Part shown: positions 1-8,793 of the stretch, piece after piece
Numbering within the stretch: position 1 is the stretch's first letter
Layout of the letters: the number at the start of each line of letters is the position of its first letter
Assembly (NCBI RefSeq): GCF_001653795.1
Contig: NZ_CP011514.1
Coordinates: forward strand, 5,758,420 to 5,822,419
Direction: 5' to 3'
From: Mitsuaria sp. 7
Lineage (GTDB): Bacteria > Pseudomonadota > Gammaproteobacteria > Burkholderiales > Burkholderiaceae_C
DNA length: 64,000 nucleotides
The notes under the pieces: model-generated
The model's database searches: none
Told to the model about the DNA's origin: nothing
What the model saw: only the letters and a program-made list of their open reading frames with translations
Program-made: the position numbers and the translations under genes

Positions 1-927
1 GCGTCCGCGCATGCGGACGACTACGTCCGCTACGCGATGGCGCAAGGCGTGGGGCCGAACGGCGCGCAGGTCGCGATCCCCGCCGACATCGGCCCGGGCA
101 CGCTGATCTACCGCAAGGACCTGCTCGACAAGGCCGGCATCAGCGAAGCGGAGATCACCCGCGACTGGTCCTCGTACCTCGCCGCGGGCGAGCGCATCCG
201 CAAGACCACCGGCGCCTACCTGATGGCCGATGCCGCCGACCTGCGCGACATCGCGCTGCGGCAGGGACTGCAGGATGGCGAGGGCCTTTACTTCGATGCC
301 GAGGGGCGCGTGCTCGTCGAGTCCGCGCGATTCCGCCACGCCTTCGAGCTCGGCCGCGCCGCGCGCCGCGCAGGCCTGGACGCACGCGCCATCGCGTGGA
401 CCAACGACTGGGCGGCGGGATTCAAGCAGGGCCGCATCGCGACGCAGATGATGGGCGCGTGGCTCGTGGGCCAGCTGCGCAACTGGATCGCGCCGCAGAC
501 GGCGGGGCTGTGGCGCTCGGCGCCGCTGCCCGGCGGCGTGCAGGCCGCCTATGGCGGCTCGTTTTATGCGATCCCGAAGAAGGCCGCCAACAAGACCGCT
601 GCGTGGGATTTCATCCGCCTGATGACGGCCGACGCAGAGGTGCAGCTCGAATCGCTCAAGGTGCTCGACAGCTTTCCCGCGATGCGCGCGGTGCTGCGGG
701 ATCCGGTGATGGACGAGCCGATCGCCTTCCTCGGCGGCCAGCGCGCGCGCCAGCTGTGGCGCGAGACCGCGGCGCACATCCCCGCGATTCCGGTGAACCG
801 CTTCGACGTCCTGGCGACGACGGTGATCCGCGACGAGTTCGAGCGCGTCATCGCCAGGGGCAAGGCCATCACCGAAGCGCTGGCCGATGCGCGCCATCTC
901 ATCGAGCGCCGCGCGCGCCGCCGCTGA
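1..927 (+). CDS. Sugar ABC transporter substrate-binding protein, 5' end missing
   Basis: This is the C-terminal 308 residues of a periplasmic sugar-binding protein. The reading frame is open from base 1, so the gene begins before the window and the in-frame ATG at 37 is internal. The tail shows the usual pattern of a family 1 solute-binding protein: a segment about selecting a mature sugar pocket (QMMGAWLVGQL), then GGSFYAIPKKAANKTAAWDFIRLM, where binding proteins of this family carry a conserved helix. It should capture an oligosaccharide and deliver it to the two permeases that follow 11 bases downstream. The beta-glucosidase and glucokinase downstream suggest a beta-glucoside such as cellobiose. 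The exact sugar cannot be read from the sequence. Confidence 0.85.
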   Translation, partial: ASAHADDYVRYAMAQGVGPNGAQVAIPADIGPGTLIYRKDLLDKAGISEAEITRDWSSYLAAGERIRKTTGAYLMADAADLRDIALRQGLQDGEGLYFDAEGRVLVESARFRHAFELGRAARRAGLDARAIAWTNDWAAGFKQGRIATQMMGAWLVGQLRNWIAPQTAGLWRSAPLPGGVQAAYGGSFYAIPKKAANKTAAWDFIRLMTADAEVQLESLKVLDSFPAMRAVLRDPVMDEPIAFLGGQRARQLWRETAAHIPAIPVNRFDVLATTVIRDEFERVIARGKAITEALADARHLIERRARRR

Positions 928-937
928 GGAGCCACGG

Positions 938-1885
938 ATGACCTCGCGCCGGCTCGCACCCTACCTGTTCATCGCGCCGTTCTTCGCGCTGTTCCTGGTG
1001 TTCAGCCTGTTCCCGCTGGTCTTCTCGATCTACCTGTCGCTGCAGCAGTGGAACCCGGCCGAAGGCCTGCACACGATGCACTGGGTCGGGCTGGAGAACT
1101 ACGGCTACGCGCTCACCGACCCGTGGTTCTGGGATGCGCTCTACAACACCGCCTGGTTCGCGCTCGTCGCCGGCGTGCCGCAGCATCTGGTGGCGCTGCC
1201 GCTGGCCTTCTTCATCCATCGGCGTTTCAAGCGCGGGCGCGACCTGGTCGTCGGCGCGTACTTCGTCCCGTACATCACGTCGAGCGTCGCCATCGCGCTG
1301 ATCTTCACGACGCTGTATTCCAAGGACTACGGCCTGATCAACGCCGCGCTGGCCGAGCTCACGCGCATCCCGTTCATCGGCAGCCCGCTGGCGTCGCTGA
1401 CGGCGTTGAAGGACGGCGGCGGCATCGACTGGCTCGGCGACGCCGACGTCACGCGGCCCGCCGTGGCCTTCGTCGTGTTCTGGCGCTACCTCGGCTGGAA
1501 CCTCGTGCTCTACCTGTCCGGCCTGCAGGTCATCGACAAGGACCTCTACGAGGCCGCGACGCTGGACGGCGCCACCGAGTGGCAGCAGTTCTGGCACGTC
1601 ACGCTGCCGCTGCTCAAGCCCATGATGTTCTTCGCGGTGACGCTGACCATCATCGGCAACCTGCAGCTGTTCGAGGAGCCCTTCATCCTCGTCGACGGCG
1701 AGAAGGGCGTGTCTTCATCGGTGATGACGACGGCGATCTTCATGTACCGGACGGCGTTCTCTGACGGCGACTTCGGCACCGCGTCGGCGATGTCGTGGCT
1801 GATGTTCGTGCTGATCGCCGCGCTGACCTGGGTCAACGCGCGGCTGTTCGGCCGTGATCCGAGGAGCCGCCATGGCTCGCGCTGA
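938..1885 (+). CDS. Sugar ABC transporter permease, MalF/UgpA type
   Basis: Inner-membrane permease of a carbohydrate importer (315 aa), with about six hydrophobic segments beginning at YLFIAPFFALFLVFSLF. The EAA loop that docks on the ATPase is visible as YEAATLDGATEWQQFWHVTLP. The start at 938 is preferred over an upstream in-frame ATG at 887 because GAGGA lies 8 bases before it and the upstream one would run far into the binding-protein gene. It pairs with the next permease, which overlaps it by 14 bases. No ATPase gene is in this operon, so the pump must use one encoded elsewhere, as happens with shared MsmX/MalK-type ATPases. Confidence 0.93.
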   Translation: MTSRRLAPYLFIAPFFALFLVFSLFPLVFSIYLSLQQWNPAEGLHTMHWVGLENYGYALTDPWFWDALYNTAWFALVAGVPQHLVALPLAFFIHRRFKRGRDLVVGAYFVPYITSSVAIALIFTTLYSKDYGLINAALAELTRIPFIGSPLASLTALKDGGGIDWLGDADVTRPAVAFVVFWRYLGWNLVLYLSGLQVIDKDLYEAATLDGATEWQQFWHVTLPLLKPMMFFAVTLTIIGNLQLFEEPFILVDGEKGVSSSVMTTAIFMYRTAFSDGDFGTASAMSWLMFVLIAALTWVNARLFGRDPRSRHGSR

Positions 1886-2696
1886 ACGCCATTGGCCGGC
1901 GTGGCTGATCGTCGTAGGCGGCGCGGTCCTGCTAGTGGCGCCGCTGTACTTCACCTTCGTCTTCGCGACGCACGGGCGCTCGGAGATCTTCGACAACCCG
2001 CCGCCGCTGTGGTTCGGCGACGCCGCGCCGTCCAACCTGCGCCTGCTCGAAGAGCGCCTGCCGTTCTGGCGCAACCTCGGCATGAGCCTCTACGTCGCGT
2101 CCATGACGACGGTGCTCAACCTGCTGCTGTGTTCGCTCGCGGGCTACGCGTTCGCGATCTACGAGTTCCGCTTCAAGCGCACGCTCTTCGCGATCGTGCT
2201 CGGCTCGATGATGCTGCCGGCCTTCATGCACATGATCCCGAGCTTCATGGTGATGGACGCGCTGGGCTGGATCGACGAGCCGCGCGCGCTCTACGTGCCG
2301 GCGGCCGCGAGCGCGCTGGGCATCTTCCTGATGCGGCAGTACATCGGCTCCGCGATCCCGCCCGACCTGATCGACGCCGCGCGCATCGACGGCTGCGGCG
2401 AACTGCGCATCTTCTGGAGCATCGTGCTGCCGCTGCTCACGCCCGCGCTGGGCACGCTGGGACTGATCACCTTCATCGCGAGCTGGAACAACTTCGTCGC
2501 GCCGCTGGTCGTCATGCGCTCGGCCGAGAACTACACGCTGCCGCTGGCGCTGCGCTCGATGCAGGCGCCCAACAACACCGAATGGGGCGCGCTGATGATC
2601 GGCAGCGCCATCGCGATGCTGCCGCTGCTGGTGGCGTACTTCTTCAGCGCCCGGCGGCTCGTCGCCGGGCTCACCTCGGGCGCCGTGCGCGGCTGA
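1872..2696 (+). CDS. Sugar ABC transporter permease, MalG/UgpE type
   Basis: Second permease subunit (274 aa) of the carbohydrate importer. It has about six membrane segments, and the EAA loop appears as IDAARIDGCGELRIFWSIVLP. The start at 1872 has GAGGAG six bases upstream inside the end of the preceding gene, giving a 14-base overlap and suggesting translational coupling. The in-frame ATG at 1854 has no such site. Together with the preceding permease it forms the membrane channel for the sugar taken up by the binding protein. The spacing to the beta-glucosidase downstream is 23 bases, so one transcript is likely. Confidence 0.93.
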   Translation: MARAERHWPAWLIVVGGAVLLVAPLYFTFVFATHGRSEIFDNPPPLWFGDAAPSNLRLLEERLPFWRNLGMSLYVASMTTVLNLLLCSLAGYAFAIYEFRFKRTLFAIVLGSMMLPAFMHMIPSFMVMDALGWIDEPRALYVPAAASALGIFLMRQYIGSAIPPDLIDAARIDGCGELRIFWSIVLPLLTPALGTLGLITFIASWNNFVAPLVVMRSAENYTLPLALRSMQAPNNTEWGALMIGSAIAMLPLLVAYFFSARRLVAGLTSGAVRG

Positions 2697-2719
2697 CCGA
2701 AACGACCGCCGGAAACGCC

Positions 2720-4177
2720 ATGCCCACTCCTGCGACCACTCCCCCGATTTCCTCGAACCCCTCGACTTCCTCGACCTCCTCGACCTCGACTGACACCACC
2801 ATGCACGCGAACGACGCCAACCCCGCCGCAGATACCGCCACCTTCCAATCGCTGATCCAGTCGTTGCCTGCGGACTTCCAGTGGGGTTCCGCCACCAGCG
2901 CCGCGCAGATCGAGGGTGCTGCCCGCGAGGACGGGAAGGGCGAGTCGATCTGGGACCGTTTCTGCGCCCAGCCGGGCCGCATCAAGGACGGCTCCAACAT
3001 CGACGTGGCCTGCGACCACTACCGCCGTTATCCCGAGGATGTGAAGCTGATGAAGTGGCTGGGGCTGGAGGCCTACCGCTTCTCGTTCTCGTGGCCGCGC
3101 GTGCAGCCGCTGGGACGCGGCGCGTGGAACGAGGCCGGCTTCGCGTTCTACGACCGGCTGATCGATGAACTGCTCGCCGCCGGGATCAAGCCGAACGCGA
3201 CGCTCTATCACTGGGACCTGCCGCAGGCGCTGGACGATTCGATCGGCGGGCTGCTGTCGCGCGACGTGGTGCCGCTGTTCGCCGAGTACGCGGCCGAGAT
3301 CGCGCGCCGCTTCGGCGACCGGTTGTCGACGATCGCCACGCTGAACGAGCCGTGGTGCTCGGCCACGCTGGGCTACGAGACCGCGCAGTTCGCGCCCGGC
3401 CACACCAGCCGCGCCGAGGCCTATCAGGTCTCGCACCACCTGCTGATGATGCACGGCGCCGCGATCCAGGCGATGCGTGCGGTGGGCTCCAAGGCGCAGC
3501 TCGGCATCGTGCTGAACCACACGCCCTCCTTCCCGGCCGATCCGCTCAGCGAGGACGACCGCCGCGCCGCGCGCATCGACGACGGCACCAACGTGCGCTG
3601 GTACATGGATCCGGTGTTCCGCGGCCAGTACCCGGCGGACATCGTCGAGCACCTCGGTACCGATGCGCCGAAGATCCAGGAGGGCGACCTCGCGCTGATC
3701 CAGCAGCCGCTGGACTTCCTCGGCATCAATTTCTACACGCGCAGCGTGCTCAACGGTCAGCAGCAGTTCGTGACGCCGCCGGGAGAACTCGGCTTCACCG
3801 ACATGGGCTGGGAGATCTATCCGCAGGCGCTGACGCAGCATCTGCTGCGCATCACGCGCGAGTACACGCCGCCGCCTATCGTCATCACCGAGAACGGCAT
3901 GGCCAACGCGGACAGCGTGGTGGACGGGCGCGTGCCGGACGCGGCGCGCATCGCCTACCTGCGCGGTCACCTGGAGGCGCTGGCGCAGGCGGTGGCGCTG
4001 GGCGCCGACGTGCGAGGCTATTTCTACTGGAGCCTGCTGGACAACTTCGAGTGGAACTCGGGCTACCTCAAGCGCTTCGGGCTGTTCCACGTCGACTACG
4101 CGTCGCAGGAGCGGCTGGCCAAGGACAGCGCGCACTGGTATCGGGACGCGATCGCGGCGTTCAAGGCCGGGCGTTGA
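2720..4177 (+). CDS. GH1 beta-glucosidase
   Basis: Retaining glycoside hydrolase of family 1 (485 aa from this start) that releases glucose from beta-glucosides such as cellobiose. The acid/base Glu is E210 in TLNEPW and the nucleophile is E391 in ITENG. FQWGSATSAAQIEGA and YFYWSLLDNFEWNSGY are further family landmarks. No signal peptide is seen, so it acts in the cytoplasm on imported sugar. The first 27 codons are Pro/Ser/Thr-rich, made partly of repeated CTCGAC-type units, and the family homology begins only around residue 48. The ATG at 2801 is a plausible alternative start that would omit this stretch. The gene follows the importer and precedes glucokinase. Confidence 0.92.
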   Translation: MPTPATTPPISSNPSTSSTSSTSTDTTMHANDANPAADTATFQSLIQSLPADFQWGSATSAAQIEGAAREDGKGESIWDRFCAQPGRIKDGSNIDVACDHYRRYPEDVKLMKWLGLEAYRFSFSWPRVQPLGRGAWNEAGFAFYDRLIDELLAAGIKPNATLYHWDLPQALDDSIGGLLSRDVVPLFAEYAAEIARRFGDRLSTIATLNEPWCSATLGYETAQFAPGHTSRAEAYQVSHHLLMMHGAAIQAMRAVGSKAQLGIVLNHTPSFPADPLSEDDRRAARIDDGTNVRWYMDPVFRGQYPADIVEHLGTDAPKIQEGDLALIQQPLDFLGINFYTRSVLNGQQQFVTPPGELGFTDMGWEIYPQALTQHLLRITREYTPPPIVITENGMANADSVVDGRVPDAARIAYLRGHLEALAQAVALGADVRGYFYWSLLDNFEWNSGYLKRFGLFHVDYASQERLAKDSAHWYRDAIAAFKAGR

Positions 4178-4317
4178 GCGCGACGCGCTAAACACCGGTC
4201 GCGACCCCATCCGCCGTCGGGATCCGCCGGCGGGCTGTGGCAGCATCCGAGGCTTCTGCGGGCAGGCGACGGACTTGCCACGCGAAGGCAGGGAGCACCG
4301 GTGAAGGAAGACAAGGC

Positions 4318-5316
4318 ATGAGACAGGGCGCGAAGGCGGCGCCGGCGCGTTTGCTGGCGGATGTGGGGGCGACGCACGTGCGCTTCGCCAGCCAGGGCGG
4401 CGCGGCGGATCCGCTGGAACACGTGGCGCGGTATGTCTGCCAGGACTTCGACACGCTGGCCGATGCGATCTTCTATCACCTGCATCGCGAGGGCCTGTCG
4501 ACGCCGCGCAGCTGCGCGATCGGCATCGCGACGGCGGTCACCGGCGACCACGTCCGGATGACCAACCACCACTGGAGTTTCTCCACGCGCGCGCTGCAGT
4601 CGGCGCTCGGGGCCGACCGGCTGCTGGTGATCAACGACTTCACCGCGCTCGCGTTGGCGCTCCCGGGCATCGATCCGCGATCGACGCGCAAGGTCGGCGG
4701 CGGCGAGGCGGTCGACGGCGCGGCACGCGGGTTGGTCGGCCCGGGGACGGGGCTGGGCGTCTCGGGCCTGCTGCCGTCCGAGGACGGGACCTCGATGGTC
4801 GCCGTCGGGGGCGAGGGCGGGCATGCGACGCTCTCGTCCTACGATCCCGAGGAGCGCGCCGTGCTCGACCTGCTGCACCGGCGCTTCGGCCACGTGTCGG
4901 CGGAGCGCGCGGTGTCCGGTCCCGGTCTCGAAAACCTCTACACGGCGCTCGCCGAACTGCGCGGCCTCAAGCTCGCGCCCGGCGAAGGCCGCATCGCACC
5001 GGCCATCACGGCCGCGGCGCTCGCCGATGAATCCTTCAGCAGCGACGTCGTGAACATGTTCTGCGCGCTGCTCGGCGACATCGCCGGACATGTCGCGCTC
5101 ACGCTCGGCGCGCGCGGCGGGCTCTACATCGGCGGCGGCATCGTGCCTCGCCTCGGCGAGTGGTTTGATCGCAGTCCGTTCCGGGCGCGCTTCGAAACCT
5201 GCGGTCGGCTGACCTCCTACCTGCGTGCCATCCCGACCTTCGTCGTCCACGAGGCGGATCAGGCGCCGCTGCTCGGCGCAAGCCGGGCGCTGGATCGGGA
5301 AGGGCTGACGCACTGA
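4318..5316 (+). CDS. glk: Glucokinase
   Basis: ATP-dependent glucose kinase of the bacterial Glk family (332 aa), converting glucose to glucose 6-phosphate in the cytoplasm. The phosphate-binding motif LADVGATHVRFA is near the N-terminus (family form LADIGGTNARFA). GPGTGLGVSGLLP and GGLYIGGGIVPRL are the other expected motifs. The start at 4318 is chosen because GAAGGA precedes it; an upstream in-frame ATG at 4237 would add 27 residues without homology. In context it phosphorylates the glucose freed by the neighbouring beta-glucosidase. In organisms with only a regulatory PTS, as here, glucokinase is the usual entry of glucose into metabolism. Confidence 0.93.
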   Translation: MRQGAKAAPARLLADVGATHVRFASQGGAADPLEHVARYVCQDFDTLADAIFYHLHREGLSTPRSCAIGIATAVTGDHVRMTNHHWSFSTRALQSALGADRLLVINDFTALALALPGIDPRSTRKVGGGEAVDGAARGLVGPGTGLGVSGLLPSEDGTSMVAVGGEGGHATLSSYDPEERAVLDLLHRRFGHVSAERAVSGPGLENLYTALAELRGLKLAPGEGRIAPAITAAALADESFSSDVVNMFCALLGDIAGHVALTLGARGGLYIGGGIVPRLGEWFDRSPFRARFETCGRLTSYLRAIPTFVVHEADQAPLLGASRALDREGLTH

Positions 5317-5333
5317 GGGCGACTGTCCTTCCG

Positions 5334-5447
5334 CGGCCTGGGCGTTGGCCGCCGATGCATGGGGCCTTGGCGGCAAGCGCCAAAACCCCACGCATCACCG
5401 TCCCCCCTCACTGTCGTCCTGCCACGGTTTTGCGACCGAAGACTGCA
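5334..5447 (-). ncRNA. Covarying structured RNA element, copy A (novel family)
   Basis: One of two related copies in the window (the other is at 51792-51903). Over the 106-base core (5342-5447) the two are 81/106 identical with no gap. On the plus strand the core folds as a long stem, 5354-5364 with 5386-5396, capped by an inner stem 5367-5372 with 5378-5383. A 4-bp hairpin CGGT/ACCG lies at 5425-5438, and CGGCC/GGCCG pairs 5334-5338 with 5347-5351. Six stem pairs are changed on both sides between the copies, and non-canonical pairs become G-U only on the minus strand, hence the strand call. It lies between convergent glk and the M13 peptidase, beyond the latter's terminator. Function unknown; a REP/ERIC-like repeat is the main alternative. 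Confidence 0.6.
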
Positions 5448-5450
5448 ATG

Positions 5451-5476
5451 AAAAACGGCCGGGGATGCCGGCCGTT
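5451..5476 (-). terminator. Rho-independent terminator of the M13 peptidase gene
   Basis: A 9-bp perfect stem, AACGGCCGG (5454-5462) with CCGGCCGTT (5468-5476), with a 5-base loop. Read on the minus strand it is followed by a run of five T (complement of 5451-5455). It lies 18 bases after the peptidase stop codon. On the plus strand there is no T run, so it mainly ends the minus-strand transcript. Confidence 0.8.
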
Positions 5477-5493
5477 CTTGGTGGGGTCAGGTC

Positions 5494-7515
5494 TTACCAG
5501 ATCCGGATGCGGTCCTCGCTGGACTTGAACATCTTGTCGCCCGGCTTGGTCTTGAAGGCCTCGTGGAAGCCATCATGGTTGACGGCAGCACCATTGGCGC
5601 GGAACTCCGGCGGGGAGTGCGGATCGATCGTCAGCAGCTGCAGCTTGCGCTCCTCACGCGCCTTCTCGCGCCACGCCTGCGACCAGCCCATGAAGAAGCG
5701 CTGCTCGCCCGTGTAGCCGTCGATCACCGGGGCCGGCTTGCCGCCCAGCGAGCGCAGGTAGGCCTTGTAGGCGATCTGCAGGCCGGACAGGTCGGCGATG
5801 TTCTCGCCCAGCGTCAGCTTGCCGTTGAGGTGCTTGCCGGCGATGGGCTCGTAGCCTTCGTACTGGGCGACCAGCCGGTTGCCGATGGCGTCGAAGGCCT
5901 TGCGGTCGTCGTCGGTCCACCAGTTGCGCAGCTTGCCGTCACCGTCGAACTGGCTGCCCTGGTCGTCGAAGCCGTGGCTGATCTCATGCCCGATCACGGC
6001 ACCGATGGCGCCGTAGTTCACCGCGTCGTCCGCCTTCGTGTTGTAGAAGGGCGGCTGAAGGATCGCGGCCGGGAAGACGATCTCGTTGAGCGTCGGGTTG
6101 TAGTACGCATTGACCGTCTGCGGCGTCAGCAGCCACTCGCGGCGATCGACCGGCTTGCTGGCCTTGGCGGCCTGGCGCTTCCATTCGAAGATCGATGCGC
6201 GCAGGTTGTTGCCCACCGGGTCGCCGGCCTTCACGGTCAGCGCAGCGTAGTCGCGCCAGACGTCCGGGTAGCCGATCTTCACCATGTACTTCGACAGCTT
6301 GTCCTGCGCCTGCGCCTTGGTCGCCGGCGTCATCCAGCTCAGCTTGTCGATCGACTCCTTGTACGAGGCCAGCAGGTTGTTGACCAGCTCCGCCATCCGC
6401 GCCTTGTCCGCCGCGGGGAAGTAGCGGGTGACATAGACCTCGCCGACGGCTTCGCCCAGCGCGCCGTTGACGTTGCCCACGGCCTGCTGCCAGCGCGGCA
6501 GCTGGCTCTTCGCGCCGGTCAGCGCCGCGCCGTGGAAGGCGAAGTGCGCGTCGCGGTAGACCTTGGGCAGGGTCGAGGCATTGGCGTCGATCGCGCGGAA
6601 GGTCAGGTAGAGCTTGAGGTCGTCCAGCGGCGCCTCGCCCAGGATCTTCGCCGCGCCGGTCAGGTAGCTTGGCTGCGAGGCCGACAGCTTGTCCAGGCCC
6701 GGCAGAGACGCCGCGGTGAAGAAGGCGTTCCAGTCGAAGCCCGGCGCCTTCTGCGCCAGCTCGGCCGGCGTCATCGGGTTGTAGGTCTTCTGCGGATCGC
6801 GCAGCTCGACCTTGTCCCATTGCACCTGCGCCAGACGTTCCTCGAGCGCCAGCACGCGCTGCGCGCTGCCGGCCGGATCGGCGATGCCCGCGGCCTTGGC
6901 CAGCTTCTGCAGGTAGTCGACATAGGCGCCGCGCGCCTTGCCCAGGCGCTCGTCGTCCTTCTTCAGGTAATAGTCGCGGTCCGGCAGACCCAGGCCGCCC
7001 TGCCAGGTCTGCAGGCGGTTGATGGTGGGGTCCTGGTAGTCGGCCTCGATGCCCAGCGGCACCGGCAGGTCGACGACGCCGGTCTGCGCGCCCAGCCAGG
7101 TCGCGAGCTGTTCGCGCGTCTGGATGGCGGTGATGCTGTCCAGCAGCGGCTTGACCGGCGCGAGGCCGGCCTTGTCGATCGCCGCGGTGTTCATGTAGGC
7201 GGCGTAGTAGTCGCCGATCTTCTGCTCGACGGTGCCGGCCTTGGCCTTCTTCTTCGAGAGGTCCTCGATGATCGAACGCGCGCGCTTGTCCGAGAGGTCC
7301 GCCAGTTGATGGAAGGCACCGTAGGAGGACTTGTCCGCGGGGATCTCGGTGGTCGAGAGCCAGTGGCCGTTGGCGGCGCGGAAGAGGTCGTCCTGCGGGC
7401 GGACGGTCTTGTCGTAGCCCTTGAGGTCCAGGCCCGATTGCGGCGGTGCCGCCATCGCGAAGCCGCCCAGCTGCATCAGCAGGGCGAGGGTGGTGAGGCG
7501 GAGGGCATTCTTCAT
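5494..7515 (-). CDS. M13 family zinc metallopeptidase (PepO/neprilysin-like)
   Basis: Secreted or periplasmic endopeptidase of the neprilysin family (673 aa). A signal peptide is visible (MKNALRLTTLALL...AMA). The zinc site is H510-E511-I-S-H514, with the third ligand E571 in GENIADLSG. NAYYNPTLNEIVFPAAILQPPFY is the conserved substrate-binding stretch before it, and the C-terminus ends in RIRIW as in bacterial homologues. Length fits the family (about 670-700 aa). It stands alone on the minus strand with its own terminator. It should cleave short peptides outside the cytoplasm; the native substrate is unknown. Confidence 0.93.
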   Translation of the reverse strand: MKNALRLTTLALLMQLGGFAMAAPPQSGLDLKGYDKTVRPQDDLFRAANGHWLSTTEIPADKSSYGAFHQLADLSDKRARSIIEDLSKKKAKAGTVEQKIGDYYAAYMNTAAIDKAGLAPVKPLLDSITAIQTREQLATWLGAQTGVVDLPVPLGIEADYQDPTINRLQTWQGGLGLPDRDYYLKKDDERLGKARGAYVDYLQKLAKAAGIADPAGSAQRVLALEERLAQVQWDKVELRDPQKTYNPMTPAELAQKAPGFDWNAFFTAASLPGLDKLSASQPSYLTGAAKILGEAPLDDLKLYLTFRAIDANASTLPKVYRDAHFAFHGAALTGAKSQLPRWQQAVGNVNGALGEAVGEVYVTRYFPAADKARMAELVNNLLASYKESIDKLSWMTPATKAQAQDKLSKYMVKIGYPDVWRDYAALTVKAGDPVGNNLRASIFEWKRQAAKASKPVDRREWLLTPQTVNAYYNPTLNEIVFPAAILQPPFYNTKADDAVNYGAIGAVIGHEISHGFDDQGSQFDGDGKLRNWWTDDDRKAFDAIGNRLVAQYEGYEPIAGKHLNGKLTLGENIADLSGLQIAYKAYLRSLGGKPAPVIDGYTGEQRFFMGWSQAWREKAREERKLQLLTIDPHSPPEFRANGAAVNHDGFHEAFKTKPGDKMFKSSEDRIRIW

Positions 7516-7650
7516 CGCAACGAACTCTTGAGCGCGGGCCGGGCCCGACGAGGCCGCCAGCCTATGCCAGAAGACAGCCCCATGACAAAAGGCATGAGGC
7601 CGCCTGTGGTGCCCGTCGCACCGGGACTTTCCAGCTTGTCGGGAGGCGCA

Positions 7651-8655
7651 TCAAGTGGCTGGGCAGCGCCCGCCGGTACCCGCCAGCGCTGCGGCCTTTA
7701 CCTCGGCTTTACCGGTGGGGCCGTTTCCCGTCGTGGTGGTTCCCGTGCCTCGCGGTGCCGATGCCGGCGATCGCGTGCTCAGCGTGAGCGCCGCGATGAC
7801 GAGCGCCGCGCCTATCCATTCCTGCATGGCCGGATGCTGACCCAGCGCGACGCTCATCAGCAGCGCCGAGACCGGCACGCCGTTCAGGAACAGGGTCCCG
7901 CGCGAGGCGCCCAGCTGCCGTACGCCGAAGTTGAAGGCCACCACCGCGGCCACCGTGGGGACCGCCGCGATGTAGATCAGATGCGGCGCGACGGTCGTCA
8001 CGTCCTGCCAGGCGGGCGCGGCGATCCAGCCGCCGGCCGTCGCGACGAGCGCGAACGCCACCTGCCACGGCAGTGCGGCGATGGCGGTCAGGCCGGTGTA
8101 TTCGAGCGGGCTGAGGTCCGGCACCTTCGCCGCTCCCCGCGTGTAGAGCACCCAGCCGACCGTGCCCAGCAGCGTCAGCGCGTCGCCCAGCAGCATGTGC
8201 GGCGGACCGTCGGTGCGTCCCAGCACGCCGGAGACGAGGATGACGCCGCTCAGCGCCAGCACGGCCGCACCGGCGACGCCCAGTCCCGGGCGCTGGCCGT
8301 CGAGCAGCCAGCGCAGCAGGAGGGTCGTCATCGGCATCGTGGCCATGAGCACCGCGCCGTGCGAGGGCAGCGAGAGCTTCAGCCCTTCCAGCACGAGGAT
8401 GCCGAAGAAGCCGTAGCCCAGCACGCCGTAGCGCGTCAGCGTGCCCCAGTGGGCGCGGAGCTTGGCCCAGGGCCGCTCGCCGAAGAAGACGACCAGCAGC
8501 GTCATGCCGATGCCCGCGAGCAGGTAGCGCACCGCCGTGAACCAGACGGGATCGAGCCGGCTCAGCACCGGCTTGCCGACGAGGAACAGGCTGCCCCACG
8601 AGACCGCCGCGAACAGCATCGCGACGGTGGCGGCATAGGGATTGGAGAGGCTCAT
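7651..8655 (-). CDS. EamA/DMT family transporter
   Basis: Inner-membrane protein of 334 aa with about ten hydrophobic segments arranged as two EamA repeats, characteristic of the drug/metabolite transporter superfamily. These usually export amino acids or other small metabolites; the substrate here is unknown. The start at 8655 has AAGGG 6 bases upstream; the frame stays open to 8760, but the added residues look like non-membrane filler. It is divergent from a LysR regulator that starts at 8794, the usual arrangement when the regulator controls the exporter. Confidence 0.85.
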   Translation of the reverse strand: MSLSNPYAATVAMLFAAVSWGSLFLVGKPVLSRLDPVWFTAVRYLLAGIGMTLLVVFFGERPWAKLRAHWGTLTRYGVLGYGFFGILVLEGLKLSLPSHGAVLMATMPMTTLLLRWLLDGQRPGLGVAGAAVLALSGVILVSGVLGRTDGPPHMLLGDALTLLGTVGWVLYTRGAAKVPDLSPLEYTGLTAIAALPWQVAFALVATAGGWIAAPAWQDVTTVAPHLIYIAAVPTVAAVVAFNFGVRQLGASRGTLFLNGVPVSALLMSVALGQHPAMQEWIGAALVIAALTLSTRSPASAPRGTGTTTTGNGPTGKAEVKAAALAGTGGRCPAT

Positions 8656-8793
8656 GGCGCCCTTCGCTTTCGCAAGACTTCGATGGGAAGGAAGTCTGGG
8701 CGACGCTTCGCGCGGGGTCCATGCGCATCTTTGGAACACGCGTTCCGGGAATGTGAACAACGGTCCCGCGGCGGCTTGTCAGAATGCGGACCC
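8656..8793. promoter_or_regulatory. Divergent control region between EamA exporter and LysR gene
   Basis: This 138-bp region holds two clear dyads: AGACTTC (8675-8681) with GAAGTCT (8691-8697), 9 bases apart, and GGAAC (8733-8737) with GTTCC (8742-8746). LysR proteins bind dyads of this kind between their own gene and a divergent target. Which one is the operator is an inference. No confident -10/-35 pair was found. Confidence 0.4.
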
